Source: Methylophilus methylotrophus DSM 46235 = ATCC 53528
GTDB taxonomy: Bacteria > Pseudomonadota > Gammaproteobacteria > Burkholderiales > Methylophilaceae
Length of the DNA stretch: 64,000 nucleotides
Assembly (NCBI RefSeq): GCF_000378225.1
Contig: NZ_KB905144.1
Span: forward strand, 117,428-181,427
Reading direction: 5' to 3'
In this document: positions 1 to 9,416 of the stretch, piece by piece
Position numbering within the stretch: position 1 is the first letter of the stretch
Layout: every line of letters begins with the position of its first letter
The notes under the pieces: generated by a model
What the model was told of the DNA's origin: nothing
Seen by the model: only the letters and a program-made list of their open reading frames with translations
Databases searched by the model: none
Made by a program: the position numbers and the translations under genes

Positions 1-137
1 CTGAAACCGATTTAGACCGAGTGAAATATTTGAAATATTAATTTTTGGCTGCTCAATGACCAACTGAAGTAAATATTTAACCGCTTTATAAGTCACTGAG
101 CGACTTAAGTGTCAAATTTATATCAAGGCCTCTCTGC

Positions 138-884
138 TCAGCTCGCAGTTAATGAGGCAGTTTCTGTGGGGTTACGCTTATGAAAAAATACGCTCGCGAC
201 CAGCAAACCAAGTTCATATAAGAACCATAAAGGGATAGCCAGCATAAACTGTGAAATGATATCAGGCGGCGTAAAAATGGCTCCAATCACAAACGCGCCT
301 ACGATCACATATCCGCGGCTTTCTTTCAAGGTCTTCAATTCGACCATCCCCATACAAGAAATCGCCACCACAATGATGGGCGTTTGAAAAGCCACTCCAA
401 ATGCCAATGTGATTGAAATAAGAAAATCGAGATAATTGCCTATTTCCGTCATCACAGCTACGCCCACTGGGGCACTTCCGATTATAAACTTGAACACTAC
501 TGGGATTACGACATAAAAGGCAAAAGAGGCACCCAGTATAAACAGTGACAAACTCGCCAGCACACCGATAACGCCAACAAGTTTTTCTTTTGGGTACAGG
601 CCAGGCTGTATAAACTTCCACAACTGGTACAAAGTATTGGGCAGGCTTAAAACAAAAGCCATATACAAGGCAATCTTAAGCGGGATAAAGAAAGGTGACG
701 TCACCGAAGTCGCGATCATTTTGCCACTGGCGGGTAGCTGACTTAGCAGAGGTGAAACAAAAAACTGATGCAGTTGATTGGCAAACGGTAGGGTGACAAG
801 CGCTGCCAGCAGCAACCCCGCCAGGATACGGATACACCGCGTGCGCAGTTCGTAAAAATGACTGAGGGTATCGTTATATTCCAT
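138..884 (-). CDS. tatC: TatC, twin-arginine translocase core subunit
   Basis: TatC is the multi-spanning inner-membrane receptor that, with TatB, recognises twin-arginine signal peptides and helps export folded, often cofactor-bearing proteins. The 248-residue product has the family's usual length and six hydrophobic segments. It shows the N-terminal block with HFYELRTR and the conserved SLPNTLYQLWKFIQPGLYPKEK stretch, split here as SLPNTLYQLWKF then IQPGLYPKEK (around residues 80-100). The IFTPPDIISQFMLAIPLW block near residue 205 is also typical. It is the last gene of tatA-tatB-tatC on the minus strand, starting 4 bp after the tatB stop. Nothing is odd about it. Confidence 0.97.
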   Translation of the reverse strand: MEYNDTLSHFYELRTRCIRILAGLLLAALVTLPFANQLHQFFVSPLLSQLPASGKMIATSVTSPFFIPLKIALYMAFVLSLPNTLYQLWKFIQPGLYPKEKLVGVIGVLASLSLFILGASFAFYVVIPVVFKFIIGSAPVGVAVMTEIGNYLDFLISITLAFGVAFQTPIIVVAISCMGMVELKTLKESRGYVIVGAFVIGAIFTPPDIISQFMLAIPLWFLYELGLLVASVFFHKRNPTETASLTAS

Positions 885-888
885 TTTG

Positions 889-1236
889 CTATTTCTGACC
901 AGTCATTTCTACATAGACATTCTCGACAAAAGGTTTGGCTGACGAGCCTGTCTTAGAAACCTCAATTGGAAGAGCCATATCCTGAATCTCACTATGCACA
1001 TCAATCAAGGTTGACTGCATAGCCAGCAATTTCTGTTGAGCATCTGCTGTGGCTTTTTTCATGGTATCCAATGCCACCTGGCGATCAATATCTTGTTTGA
1101 CCCCGGAAATGTAGCGCTGAACACGACCATACATCAGGCCATAGGTTCTGGCCAGCTTAGGAAGCTTCTCCGGGCCAATCACAATCAACGCCACCACGAC
1201 GATAACGATTACTTCGGAAAAACCGATCTCAAACAT
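889..1236 (-). CDS. tatB: TatB, twin-arginine translocase receptor subunit
   Basis: TatB forms the substrate receptor with TatC in the inner membrane. The 115-residue protein begins with the diagnostic [21 protein letters not shown], seen here as [12 protein letters not shown] plus a hydrophobic run, followed by the [11 protein letters not shown] hinge (residues 21-31). A charged amphipathic helix and a disordered tail follow. Its start codon lies inside the end of tatA (8-bp overlap), so the two genes are translationally coupled. Confidence 0.96.
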   Translation of the reverse strand: MFEIGFSEVIVIVVVALIVIGPEKLPKLARTYGLMYGRVQRYISGVKQDIDRQVALDTMKKATADAQQKLLAMQSTLIDVHSEIQDMALPIEVSKTGSSAKPFVENVYVEMTGQK

Positions 1237-1402
1237 GTTTTGATAGGTCTTCTATCTCAGCAGGCTGCTCGTGCATCGCCTCTTTAAAGTTTTTGACAGC
1301 CCCTCCCAGATCGCTGCCAAAATTTCTCAGTCGTTTGGTCCCAAACACCAAAGTAACTATAGCCAACACAATGACCCAGTGCCAAATGCTAACACTTCCC
1401 AT
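1229..1402 (-). CDS. tatA: TatA, twin-arginine translocase pore subunit
   Basis: This 57-residue reading frame was found by direct translation of the minus strand. It begins [20 protein letters not shown], then [20 protein letters not shown]. That is the TatA signature: an N-terminal membrane helix with an early SIWHWVIVL motif, a G-T-K-R-L hinge and an amphipathic helix ending in FKEAMHE. TatA oligomerises to form the transport conduit. The product is shorter than many TatA proteins (about 75-90 residues) because the polar tail is reduced. A GGAG ribosome-binding site lies 6-10 bp upstream, and the 3' end overlaps tatB by 8 bp. Confidence 0.93.
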   Translation of the reverse strand: MGSVSIWHWVIVLAIVTLVFGTKRLRNFGSDLGGAVKNFKEAMHEQPAEIEDLSKHV

Positions 1403-1540
1403 AAAAACTCCATGGATACTAAAAATACCCTACATATCATCGGTCATAATTCCTAATGTGGTTAGTAAAAATTGGCATAACATTTGTTATCCAATTCAAT
1501 ACACATCTGAGATGTAACTAAGGGGCAGCACTAGAGCTTA

Positions 1541-1570
1541 AAAACAAAAAGACTCAGGAGGCTATGAGTC
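1541..1570 (-). terminator. Rho-independent terminator, minus strand
   Basis: Read on the minus strand, a GACTCA...TGAGTC stem with an 8-base loop is followed directly by TTTTTGTTTTT. It would end transcription from the decayed region at 1658-2330 before tatA. This suggests that the region once held an expressed gene. Confidence 0.65.
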
Positions 1571-1657
1571 GATACAGGTTTATTTGACATAATTACATTG
1601 AGTAGAAATGATACTCGACAGGCCTACTATCCAACATCTCAACCTTTGCATTAACGA

Positions 1658-2330
1658 TCAATTGCATATCACCCTGCTCATATAATCCGCTAGTCGATTA
1701 AAAATCTCATTGAACTTGTCAGCTCCAAATATCAGCGGCATCTTTGCGCTTTTAGCCATGACAGAATGAGGGTCTTCAATCTCATAAATCACCGCCTCAT
1801 GCCTTGCTAATGAATGAACCTTAAATCCAATTAGCCGAGGCTCTGGCTCAAGTTTAAATGAATTACACTCAAGAAATAGAAGTTCTTGAACCTCTCCATT
1901 TTGCTTTATCTTCTGACGCTTTGGTTAACATGCGAATTGAGTATTTCTCTCCAAAAATATTGATTACTATCTACCCTCTTTAAACTGACTTGCTTACGCA
2001 AGGCATCTGCCCTCTTCCTCGACCACCGAGCTACTATTGCTGAAGTGATAGCCACTGTTTTCAAACCGCGATCCATGCAGGCTCGAATACTCACATGATG
2101 TAGATGCATATAAGAGGCGTAACTGGTGATTATGGAGTTGTGCCCAAAGTCTGTCGCAAATTGATTTAAATTATTTTTGAACCCACTATCGTCCTCTGAT
2201 AAAGCCTGTATCAGCACATTAGAGATGACAGTGTCCGATAGAGAGTGGAAAGAGATTTTCTGATCGCCCGTTGCTTGTTTAAGCAGCCGAGCAAGCTGAC
2301 ATCACTGCCAGTAATGTCCCCTAGACTTTG
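1658..2330 (-). pseudogene. Decayed gene region, probable tyrosine-recombinase remnant
   Basis: Two open stretches on the minus strand lie in different frames. The upstream one (about 2310 down to 1906) reads QLARLLKQATGDQKISFHSL, then SDTVISN, and further on NQFATDFGHNSIITSYASYM. Spacing and wording resemble the C-terminal half of tyrosine recombinases (F-H-x-L-R-H-T, then L-G-H-x-S). The catalytic R-H of the first motif has become S-D, and there is no start codon next to a ribosome-binding site. A stop closes it upstream. The second stretch (1924-1658, 88 codons, no start) contains LIGFKVHSLARHEAVIYEIE and matches nothing I recognise. I infer an inactivated integrase plus unknown neighbour sequence; family assignment is tentative. 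Confidence 0.4.
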
Positions 2331-2708
2331 ATAGTCTCTGGCGCTTTGCACAGGTGCTCCTGTAAAGCCTTAGCTAAAAACAATGGCAGGGGGTTTAACT
2401 AAAATTTGAGAGGCCGGAACAAAATGCTCTCCAACTAGATTAGCTGCACCAGGAGCAATGATGGGAAGTTCAAAATAAATGACCTATTCGGTAATTGACA
2501 GTGCAATCCCCCATTCCTCAGTAGCATATTAGAATAGGTATATCATTAACATAACCATTAGGCAGATTCATCATCATAGCCATTAGTGTTAGGCATGCCG
2601 CTTTGGATAACTCCGTCTCCTCAGTCATGCTTTTCAATTGCCGACATAAACTCCCGCCGGGTGCACCAGTTATTTGTTGTTTTTAATGTTTTATGTCTCA
2701 ATCTTTGG
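2331..2708. other. Gene-free stretch with multiple stops
   Basis: All frames are interrupted. The longest piece is a minus-strand frame of about 35 codons starting MTEETELSKAACLTLM. I see no recognisable domain, promoter or RNA. It appears to be part of the same decayed patch as 1658-2330 and ends against the stop codon of the next gene. Confidence 0.5.
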
Positions 2709-5144
2709 TTAATGAGTTAATATCGTTTCAGTAAACTCATCTGCCGGCATAGGTTTGCCAAAAAAGTACCCTTGAAAACCTGTGCAACCCAATGAGACTA
2801 AATATTGATATTGCGCCAAAGTTTCAATTCCTTCAGCGATAATGTCCACACCAAATTTAGCTCCCATATTTGCAATCATCTCAATCATGTATGCATCCAA
2901 TAAATTCTCATGTGCATTCACGATAAAACTACGATCAATTTTCAGCTGGTCAAACGGCAATTGCCTGAGATAATTCAGGGAAGAGTAGCCCGTACCAAAA
3001 TCATCCATAGACAGGACAAAACCTAATTCCTTGAGTGCTGTCATTTTTGAAACAGCTTCTTCAAGATCCCCAACAATCACATTCTCAGTCAACTCCAATT
3101 TTAACTTTGTTGGTGAGACATTTTTTTCACGTACGATTTCGAGCAGGTTTTCAACGAAATCTGACTGCCTAAATTGAATAGGGCTAATATTAACGGCTAT
3201 ACTCAGCTGCCAATTTGAAGCACTGTTCTGCCAGCTACTTAATTGACTACATGCCGTTTCAAGAACCCAGTTTCCTATCGACAATATCATGTGGGTTTCT
3301 TCGGCTAGTGGGATGAACTGTGCTGGAAAGATTAGCCCCAACTCAGGATGGTTCCATCGAATGAGTGCTTCTACCCCGGTTACGGTTCCGGTTGCGTTCA
3401 CTTGAGGTTGATAAAAAAGTATGAACTGCTTCTTGGCCATGGCATGACGTAGTGATGACTCTAGTCTGGCTCGCTCTTCCAGAGCCACCTGCATATGCGT
3501 ATCAAAGAACCTATGCGTATTTTTACCCGCACGTTTTGCGGCATACATTGCGACATCAGCCTGCGTCAACAATTGCTGGTGACGGTGTACATTTCCTTGA
3601 AAAATTGTGATACCGACGCTAACAGTGACATAATATTCAAGACCATCCAGCACAAATACTTGGCTAACCGATTCAATTATTTTTTCACTCAATCGCTGTG
3701 CATGCGTCGCAGCAATATCCTGATTGACACCGATGTTTTGCAACATGATGACGAATTCGTCTCCCCCAGCTCGAGCAATCGTGACATGATCGTTTGCAAA
3801 AACTTGTAATCGCCGTGCTATTTCCTGGATGAGCATGTCACCGGAATGATGACCTTGGGTATCATTGAGTTGCTGGAAATTATCCACATCCAGTAACACT
3901 AAGGCCCCATGATGTCGACTCTTGGAACTTGCTTTTATGACCTGCTCCAGTTTCTCAATCAACATATATCTGTTGGGTAGCCCGGATAATGGGTCAAAAT
4001 AAATCAGCTGATGAATTTTCTCTTCATCTTGTTTCCGAGCCGAGATATCACTTTGCGTGCCAACATAATGTGTGACCGTACCCGATGCATCTTTTACCTG
4101 TTTGATAGTCATCCATTTCGGGTAAATTTCACCAGATTTGCGTCTATCCCAGATTTCACCTTCCCAGGTACCCTTCTCCCATATCTCGCGCCACATTGCT
4201 TCGTAAAAGAGTTTGTCATGTAAGTTCGACTTTAAAATTCGCGGTGTTTGCCCCACTAGTTCTTCAGTGCTGTATCCCGATTGCTGCGTAAAGGTTGAAT
4301 TGACACGCAAGATTATCGAATCTGCATCTGTAATCATTATTCCCACCTGCGCCTCAAAAGCAGTGGCGACTATACGGAGTGCGGACTCAATACGGCGGTA
4401 CTCACTGATGTCTTCAATAATGGACCAAATAAAACTTTCATTCCCGATGTTAATCCTGACGCCATTAAGCCGTACAGGAACCACCGCACCACTGGCGGTA
4501 ACATATTCCTTTTCATAGGGACCATACTGCGATTTTTCCGAAAGAGATTTTAATTGTGCCATCTCTTTTTTGGCATACTTATCGGGCGTAAGATGCCAGT
4601 AACTTAACTGCTGCAACTCCTCACGTTGGTAACCCACAATATCAAGAAAAGACTGATTCACTTCTAAAAAGCCTCCATCCATCCTATTCAGCGCCATCCC
4701 AAGTGGGGAAGAATCAAACATGGTTCGAAACTTCTCTTCGCTTTGAGCATGTGCCTTGCTAGAGGCTGTCACATCAGTGATATCTACAGTTGAGCACAAA
4801 AGATAAAGCGGATTTCCTTGTGAATCATAATAAGGCTTCTTAATCGTACGGCCGACTCGAGTTTGCTGCATTGAGGCATTCCAAAAGGGCCCCTCAGATT
4901 CATATTGCTGACCGATACGAAAAATCTCTCGATCAATCTCTGCAGAGTTTGTTAATTGATTAGGTGGATATGAAGTGTTGCATTCAGTACTCCCCACATC
5001 GTTAAAACTGATCCCGAGCACTTCTTCACATGCACGATTCATAAGTACGATATAACTGCTGGCATCTTTTACAAAAACTGCCTCAGGTAACAAGTCAATC
5101 AAAGCTTGTATAGCTTTTGCATCTTCAATTACTTTGGACTGCAT
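2709..5144 (-). CDS. PAS-PAS-PAS-GGDEF-EAL cyclic-di-GMP turnover protein
   Basis: This 811-residue cytoplasmic sensor has no membrane segment. It carries three PAS domains (about 10-130, 135-255, 256-378), a GGDEF domain (about 380-545) and an EAL domain (about 555-805). The diguanylate cyclase motif AGGDEF is intact, but the four residues that would form the RxxD inhibitory site are NDHV, so product inhibition through the I-site is unlikely. The EAL domain keeps EALIRW, the N of NISPIQF, ELTEN, DDFGTGYSS, KIDRSF and AEGIE, so phosphodiesterase activity is plausible. It lies 83 bp downstream of a paralogue of the same architecture and is probably co-transcribed with it. PAS ligands cannot be predicted from sequence alone. 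Confidence 0.92.
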   Translation of the reverse strand: MQSKVIEDAKAIQALIDLLPEAVFVKDASSYIVLMNRACEEVLGISFNDVGSTECNTSYPPNQLTNSAEIDREIFRIGQQYESEGPFWNASMQQTRVGRTIKKPYYDSQGNPLYLLCSTVDITDVTASSKAHAQSEEKFRTMFDSSPLGMALNRMDGGFLEVNQSFLDIVGYQREELQQLSYWHLTPDKYAKKEMAQLKSLSEKSQYGPYEKEYVTASGAVVPVRLNGVRINIGNESFIWSIIEDISEYRRIESALRIVATAFEAQVGIMITDADSIILRVNSTFTQQSGYSTEELVGQTPRILKSNLHDKLFYEAMWREIWEKGTWEGEIWDRRKSGEIYPKWMTIKQVKDASGTVTHYVGTQSDISARKQDEEKIHQLIYFDPLSGLPNRYMLIEKLEQVIKASSKSRHHGALVLLDVDNFQQLNDTQGHHSGDMLIQEIARRLQVFANDHVTIARAGGDEFVIMLQNIGVNQDIAATHAQRLSEKIIESVSQVFVLDGLEYYVTVSVGITIFQGNVHRHQQLLTQADVAMYAAKRAGKNTHRFFDTHMQVALEERARLESSLRHAMAKKQFILFYQPQVNATGTVTGVEALIRWNHPELGLIFPAQFIPLAEETHMILSIGNWVLETACSQLSSWQNSASNWQLSIAVNISPIQFRQSDFVENLLEIVREKNVSPTKLKLELTENVIVGDLEEAVSKMTALKELGFVLSMDDFGTGYSSLNYLRQLPFDQLKIDRSFIVNAHENLLDAYMIEMIANMGAKFGVDIIAEGIETLAQYQYLVSLGCTGFQGYFFGKPMPADEFTETILTH

Positions 5145-5227
5145 ACTTTCATCCGCTTCTATTATTTTTAGTTCTAGGAGCCCATTTAAAAGTCACCATC
5201 AATATGGTTTTTCAAACCAAATAGCCG

Positions 5228-7705
5228 TTAGATCTGCTTTACTTTTAATGCTGCTTTATCATTTTCTACAGTTAGCACACCCTGTTCAGAAACCTTTAAG
5301 AATTCCTGCATTCTCAATGGCTTACAATAATAATAGCCTTGAGCCATATCGCATCCGAAACCGACCAATAAATCGTGTTGTATTTTTCTTTCAACACCTT
5401 CAGCAATCACTTTTATATTCAATTTGTGAGCCATTGAAATAATAGCCTCGCAGAGTGAGTTGTCTGCATTACTCACACCCAATTCACGAACAAACGTTTG
5501 ATCAATTTTTAGGTAATCAATATCCAACTTTCTTAGATAATCCAATGAAGAATAACCCGTGCCGAAATTATCAATTGCAACCTCCAAGCCTCTGTCCCTG
5601 AACAAATACATTGTATTGGTTAACAAGTCATCAATATTAAGCAAGGCGCTTTCTGTAATTTCCAATAAAATATTGGTATTGGCTAGCTCCTCATTGGCAA
5701 GTTGTTGCAGATGATTATTCTTGGCATGTAGTTGGATGGGTGAAACATTGATGCTTAACTGAATCGCAATCGTTTTTTGACAATGATTGATTTGTTGCGA
5801 CTGTCTTATTACTTGCCGGAGAACCCAGTCTCCGATGTCATGAATCAACCCTGTTTCTTCGGCCAGTTTCATAAACTGCGCGGGAAGAAGTATCCCTTGC
5901 TCAGGATGATTCCACCGCAGTAGCGCCTCTGCTTTTCTGATTTGGAAAGTTTGTAGATCAACAATCGGTTGGTAATACATCTCCAGTTGATTCAGCAATA
6001 TCGCAGAACGTAGATCATTCAACAATTCGTGTCGTTCCAGTGCCTCAGTGTTTAGATCAATTGCGTAATAGCTATAACAATCACGGCCACTTCTTTTTGA
6101 AAGATACATTGCTTGATCAGCATGCTTGATCAGATCAATATGATTGTTTGCGTCTCTGGGAAACAATGTAATCCCCAGACTGCATGAAATAAATGTTTCT
6201 TCATGATCGTGCAAATCCAAATCAAAAGGCATTCGCAGAGAATTTAATATTTTTTGAGCGATCTCGGAAATTTTATCTGTATTAACCAATCCAGGTAATA
6301 TCACGGTAAATTCATCACCACCCAACCTACTTACAAAATCGGCTACCCTTACGCATGCAGTGATGCGTTGGGCGACTTGTTTGAGTAAATTATCGCCGTA
6401 TATATGCCCGTATGTATCGTTTACTTCCTTGAACTTATCGAGGTCAAGAAACAACAATGCAAAGCCTGAGCCATGCTGCTTTGCAATTGCAATTTGCTCA
6501 TTTAGTTTTGTCTGAAAGAAATTTCTATTTGGCAACTGGGTTAATTGATCATAGTTGGCAGACATCCAAATCTTCTCCTCAGTTTGCTTTTTCTCGGTAA
6601 TGTCAGAAAAAATGGCAATTCTGCGATGTAAAGATCCATCTTGCTTAAAAGCTGAACTTACTCTTAGCCATTCTACGAAGAGTTCACCGTTTTTCTTTCG
6701 ATTAACAATTTCCCCGTCCCAATGGCCCGTTTTTAATATTTCCTCCCACATCGCGGCATAAAAATCATGGCCATGGCTGCCAGAACTTAACAAATTGGGT
6801 GTTTTACCTAATATTTCCGAGGCTTCGTATCCCGTTAATTTTGAGAACGCAGGATTCACTGAAACAACCTTATTGTTCTCATCGCAAACCATGATTGCCT
6901 CGCTTGCGCTTACAAATACCTGCTGTGCCAACTCTAGATCGTTTTGTACTTTAATTCGGTCTTGTATATCCCTGGCTATGCTGCATGCGCTGGTGACTTT
7001 TCCAAATTTATCAAAAACGGGGGTAATGCTTACTGAAACATGAATAGTGCTGCCATCTTTTCTAATTCTGACGGCATCCACAGTTTTGACCCGTTCATTA
7101 CGACTGACCAATTCAAGGATATCTCTGGATTCAATTTTTTGATCGGATGGAAACAGGATAGAAATGTTTTGGCCTATGACTTCTTCAGCTTCATAACCGA
7201 ATATTCGTTTAGCGCCAGGATTCCAGCTGATGATTTTCCCGGTTAAATCTTTGATAACGATAGCGTCTTCAGACGCTTGGATGATACTTTCAAAGCGGCG
7301 GGCTTTTTCTTCATTCACTCTGGCAGAAGTGACATCATGGTAAGTAAACATATATCTGCCAAGACTCAGCGGTAAGTACTTAATTTCCAGCCACTCTCCA
7401 CTAGCTTGTCTTCGTTCAATACGCATTGGAGATTTTGACTTCATCCGGATTTCACAAAAATCCAACACCTGCTGCAGCGTGTGCTCCTCACCATAATCTC
7501 CTCGCGCAAAACAGTGCGCAATAAAATCTTGGAACTTGAAGCCGAGGTTCTGGAAATTTGCAGGAAGGGAGAACAATAAATCAAATAGCTTGTTTTTAAA
7601 AATGCAATGATCGTTCTCGTCATACAAAACTATTCCCACACTAGCGTTTTGTATTACCTCTTGTAAAAGTAAGGTGTCTAATGACGAGAAAGTGTTTATC
7701 TTCAC
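5228..7705 (-). CDS. PAS-PAS-PAS-GGDEF-EAL protein with altered EAL metal motif
   Basis: This 825-residue soluble sensor has the same layout as the downstream paralogue: a divergent PAS-like domain (10-130), PAS (135-255), PAS (257-380), GGDEF (380-545) and EAL (555-805). The cyclase motif LGGDEF is intact and is preceded at the correct 5-residue spacing by RVAD, an RxxD inhibitory site. In the EAL domain the metal-binding DDFGTG motif reads DNFGTG (Asn713, codon at 5567-5569); E of EALLRW, EITES, KIDQTF and AEGVE remain. The phosphodiesterase half may therefore be weak or regulatory. The start codon is GTG. A 16-bp palindrome 150 bp upstream is the probable operator for the TetR regulator at 8477-9172. 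Confidence 0.92.
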   Translation of the reverse strand: MKINTFSSLDTLLLQEVIQNASVGIVLYDENDHCIFKNKLFDLLFSLPANFQNLGFKFQDFIAHCFARGDYGEEHTLQQVLDFCEIRMKSKSPMRIERRQASGEWLEIKYLPLSLGRYMFTYHDVTSARVNEEKARRFESIIQASEDAIVIKDLTGKIISWNPGAKRIFGYEAEEVIGQNISILFPSDQKIESRDILELVSRNERVKTVDAVRIRKDGSTIHVSVSITPVFDKFGKVTSACSIARDIQDRIKVQNDLELAQQVFVSASEAIMVCDENNKVVSVNPAFSKLTGYEASEILGKTPNLLSSGSHGHDFYAAMWEEILKTGHWDGEIVNRKKNGELFVEWLRVSSAFKQDGSLHRRIAIFSDITEKKQTEEKIWMSANYDQLTQLPNRNFFQTKLNEQIAIAKQHGSGFALLFLDLDKFKEVNDTYGHIYGDNLLKQVAQRITACVRVADFVSRLGGDEFTVILPGLVNTDKISEIAQKILNSLRMPFDLDLHDHEETFISCSLGITLFPRDANNHIDLIKHADQAMYLSKRSGRDCYSYYAIDLNTEALERHELLNDLRSAILLNQLEMYYQPIVDLQTFQIRKAEALLRWNHPEQGILLPAQFMKLAEETGLIHDIGDWVLRQVIRQSQQINHCQKTIAIQLSINVSPIQLHAKNNHLQQLANEELANTNILLEITESALLNIDDLLTNTMYLFRDRGLEVAIDNFGTGYSSLDYLRKLDIDYLKIDQTFVRELGVSNADNSLCEAIISMAHKLNIKVIAEGVERKIQHDLLVGFGCDMAQGYYYCKPLRMQEFLKVSEQGVLTVENDKAALKVKQI

Positions 7706-7857
7706 AAAAAAGTCTCAGTTCTTTATTAAGGGATCATTAATAAAAATCATTGGCTTTATAAAATTGAATCATAGGCAGGCAACGGGGCTATTACTTGCAG
7801 ATCGATGCTTCTATTGGTCCCCCAAAAACTTGTGAAAAATATAACCAATAAAATAAA

Positions 7858-7873
7858 AATCAAACGTTTGATT
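7858..7873. promoter_or_regulatory. Putative TetR-type operator 1
   Basis: This is a perfect 16-bp palindrome, AATCAAACGTTTGATT. A near copy lies at 8285-8300. On the minus strand it is followed after about 14-15 bases by TATATT, so it would overlap the -35 zone of a promoter reading toward the GGDEF-EAL pair. Assignment to the nearby TetR protein is inference. Confidence 0.6.
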
Positions 7874-7962
7874 AAAAATGTGAATTTACTCTTATTTTAA
7901 AACGATGAAAATAATTAATTGAACGTAGTGGAAGAAGTGAATGGAAGACAAGGGAGAGTAGA

Positions 7963-8238
7963 TCAATTTTCCAAATTGTTTTCATCTTCAATGATTTTTA
8001 CAACGGCGTCATTAAACTCTTTGGTTAAAAGACCAAACTCTTCAGAAAGATCAGTCATCCGTTTGACATATTGCTCAAAAATAACTCTGTGATCTGGTCG
8101 GCTAAGCGCTCGTAATAATAAATCCATATTTAAATCACTCTCAAATTTCGTATCAGGATCAAGAGACTCGATATTGCCTTGATTCTTTGCCTTCAAAATC
8201 TGTTGTATCTTTTTAAAATCATAAATATTGGACGACAT
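7963..8238 (-). CDS. Small acidic protein of unknown function (91 aa)
   Basis: I do not recognise this family. The start is taken at the ATG at 8238 (MSSNIYDFKKIQQILKAKNQ), which has an AAGG site upstream. A longer reading from 8286 would begin inside the operator. The product is helical-looking, hydrophilic and acidic at the C-terminus (KIIEDENNLEN), with no signal peptide or membrane segment. It lies between the TetR gene and the GGDEF-EAL pair on the same strand. A 16-bp palindrome lies about 50-60 bp upstream of its start, so it is probably repressed by the TetR protein and may be the direct target or partner of that module. Confidence 0.6.
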   Translation of the reverse strand: MSSNIYDFKKIQQILKAKNQGNIESLDPDTKFESDLNMDLLLRALSRPDHRVIFEQYVKRMTDLSEEFGLLTKEFNDAVVKIIEDENNLEN

Positions 8239-8284
8239 GCTATAAAACCTTATTTTTACTTGGCTTAATATTAAACGACAATTC

Positions 8285-8300
8285 AAACAAACGTTTGATT
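8285..8300. promoter_or_regulatory. Putative TetR-type operator 2
   Basis: AAACAAACGTTTGATT matches operator 1 in 15 of 16 positions. On the minus strand it sits just upstream of a TAATAT -10-like hexamer at about 8267-8272, so bound repressor would block the promoter of the 91-residue gene. Confidence 0.6.
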
Positions 8301-8476
8301 TTTACCATTACACAACAATCACAATAAAATAAATTGACGGAGATCAATTTCCAAATAAGAATTATCGCGATATCTTATGAAAGGGATGAGAACAAATAAG
8401 CCTTATACCACTAGGACTTACACCACTTAATAATTTTATAAAGGGTAGTGTTTGATCGCCTTTTTTAGGCTTGTAA

Positions 8477-9172
8477 TTATTGGTCTGTATTCAATTTAGC
8501 TCTGAGGATGACTTCCGCTTGACTCAATACCATCAGGATAATTTTTTCGGTGTCTGATTTACTTAAAGAAGTGTCGCCCATTGCCTTGTGAATGTTGTAT
8601 TTGTTGGTACGATAAAACATCGACAACGCCAACAACGTATAACTAAACAAAACAACCTCTTGGTGATTCGGATCTTTTTTGAAAAGAACTGATAGCAACT
8701 TTCCGATAAGACGTTGAATAGGAAGATAAGTATTTAAATAAACTATCGGAAAAACATCTGTTGGATGGATTTGCTCTCTTAGCAGGATATTAATACCTGA
8801 GGAAAAAGCACTTTCTTTACTTAAACTGGTTTCAACAAGGGTTTGTAATAGCCGTTTTATGTAATTGATTACTTCCTCTGGTTCGAATGCTGCAAGATTA
8901 AGTCTTTCGTCAATTTCTGTTGAAAGTGCATCTAAAATACTTTTATACTCATTTGAAACATGCTGAATAATCGCCGAATATAATCCAAGCTTATCTCCAT
9001 AGTGATAACTGATCGACGCAAGATTTTGACCTGATTTAAGCGAAATCTCTCTTAAAGAGGTACCCTCAATACCATTCTGTCCAATTAACTCCAAACCAAC
9101 ATTAAGTAATTTGGTTTTTGTATCAACATCTATTTCTTTGGTACGAGATTGTTTATTAATGTTTTTTTTCAT
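8477..9172 (-). CDS. TetR/AcrR-family transcriptional regulator
   Basis: This 231-residue protein has an N-terminal TetR helix-turn-helix. TKTKLLNVGLELIGQNG leads into IEGTSLREISLKSGQNLASI and SYHYGDKLGLYSAII (about residues 18-75), all characteristic of the family. The C-terminal ligand-binding region is helical and resembles the CerR/YbiH-like group (the SYHYGDKLGLY wording is typical). It probably represses the 91-residue gene and the two GGDEF-EAL genes downstream on the same strand through the paired CAAACGTTTG palindromes. No such palindrome is visible upstream of its own start, so autoregulation is not obvious. The inducer is unknown. Confidence 0.88.
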   Translation of the reverse strand: MKKNINKQSRTKEIDVDTKTKLLNVGLELIGQNGIEGTSLREISLKSGQNLASISYHYGDKLGLYSAIIQHVSNEYKSILDALSTEIDERLNLAAFEPEEVINYIKRLLQTLVETSLSKESAFSSGINILLREQIHPTDVFPIVYLNTYLPIQRLIGKLLSVLFKKDPNHQEVVLFSYTLLALSMFYRTNKYNIHKAMGDTSLSKSDTEKIILMVLSQAEVILRAKLNTDQ

Positions 9173-9416
9173 GATCCAAACAAAATGGAATGTAACTCAA
9201 TTAGCTATAGGCATTTCGAATATAACATTAAACTTTCAGCATTAAAAATAAACCCTATCTTTCAATAGTTTTAGAGATTTTATGCCTGACAGTGTGGTTG
9301 AAGATAGATCGCCCGCTCACAAATTACAATAATGACGCGCTATATATTGAAGTTCTGATTCATGTCAGAACCTCAAGGCGCTTGGAGAGCGCAAACTGGT
9401 ACATACGTAAACATGA

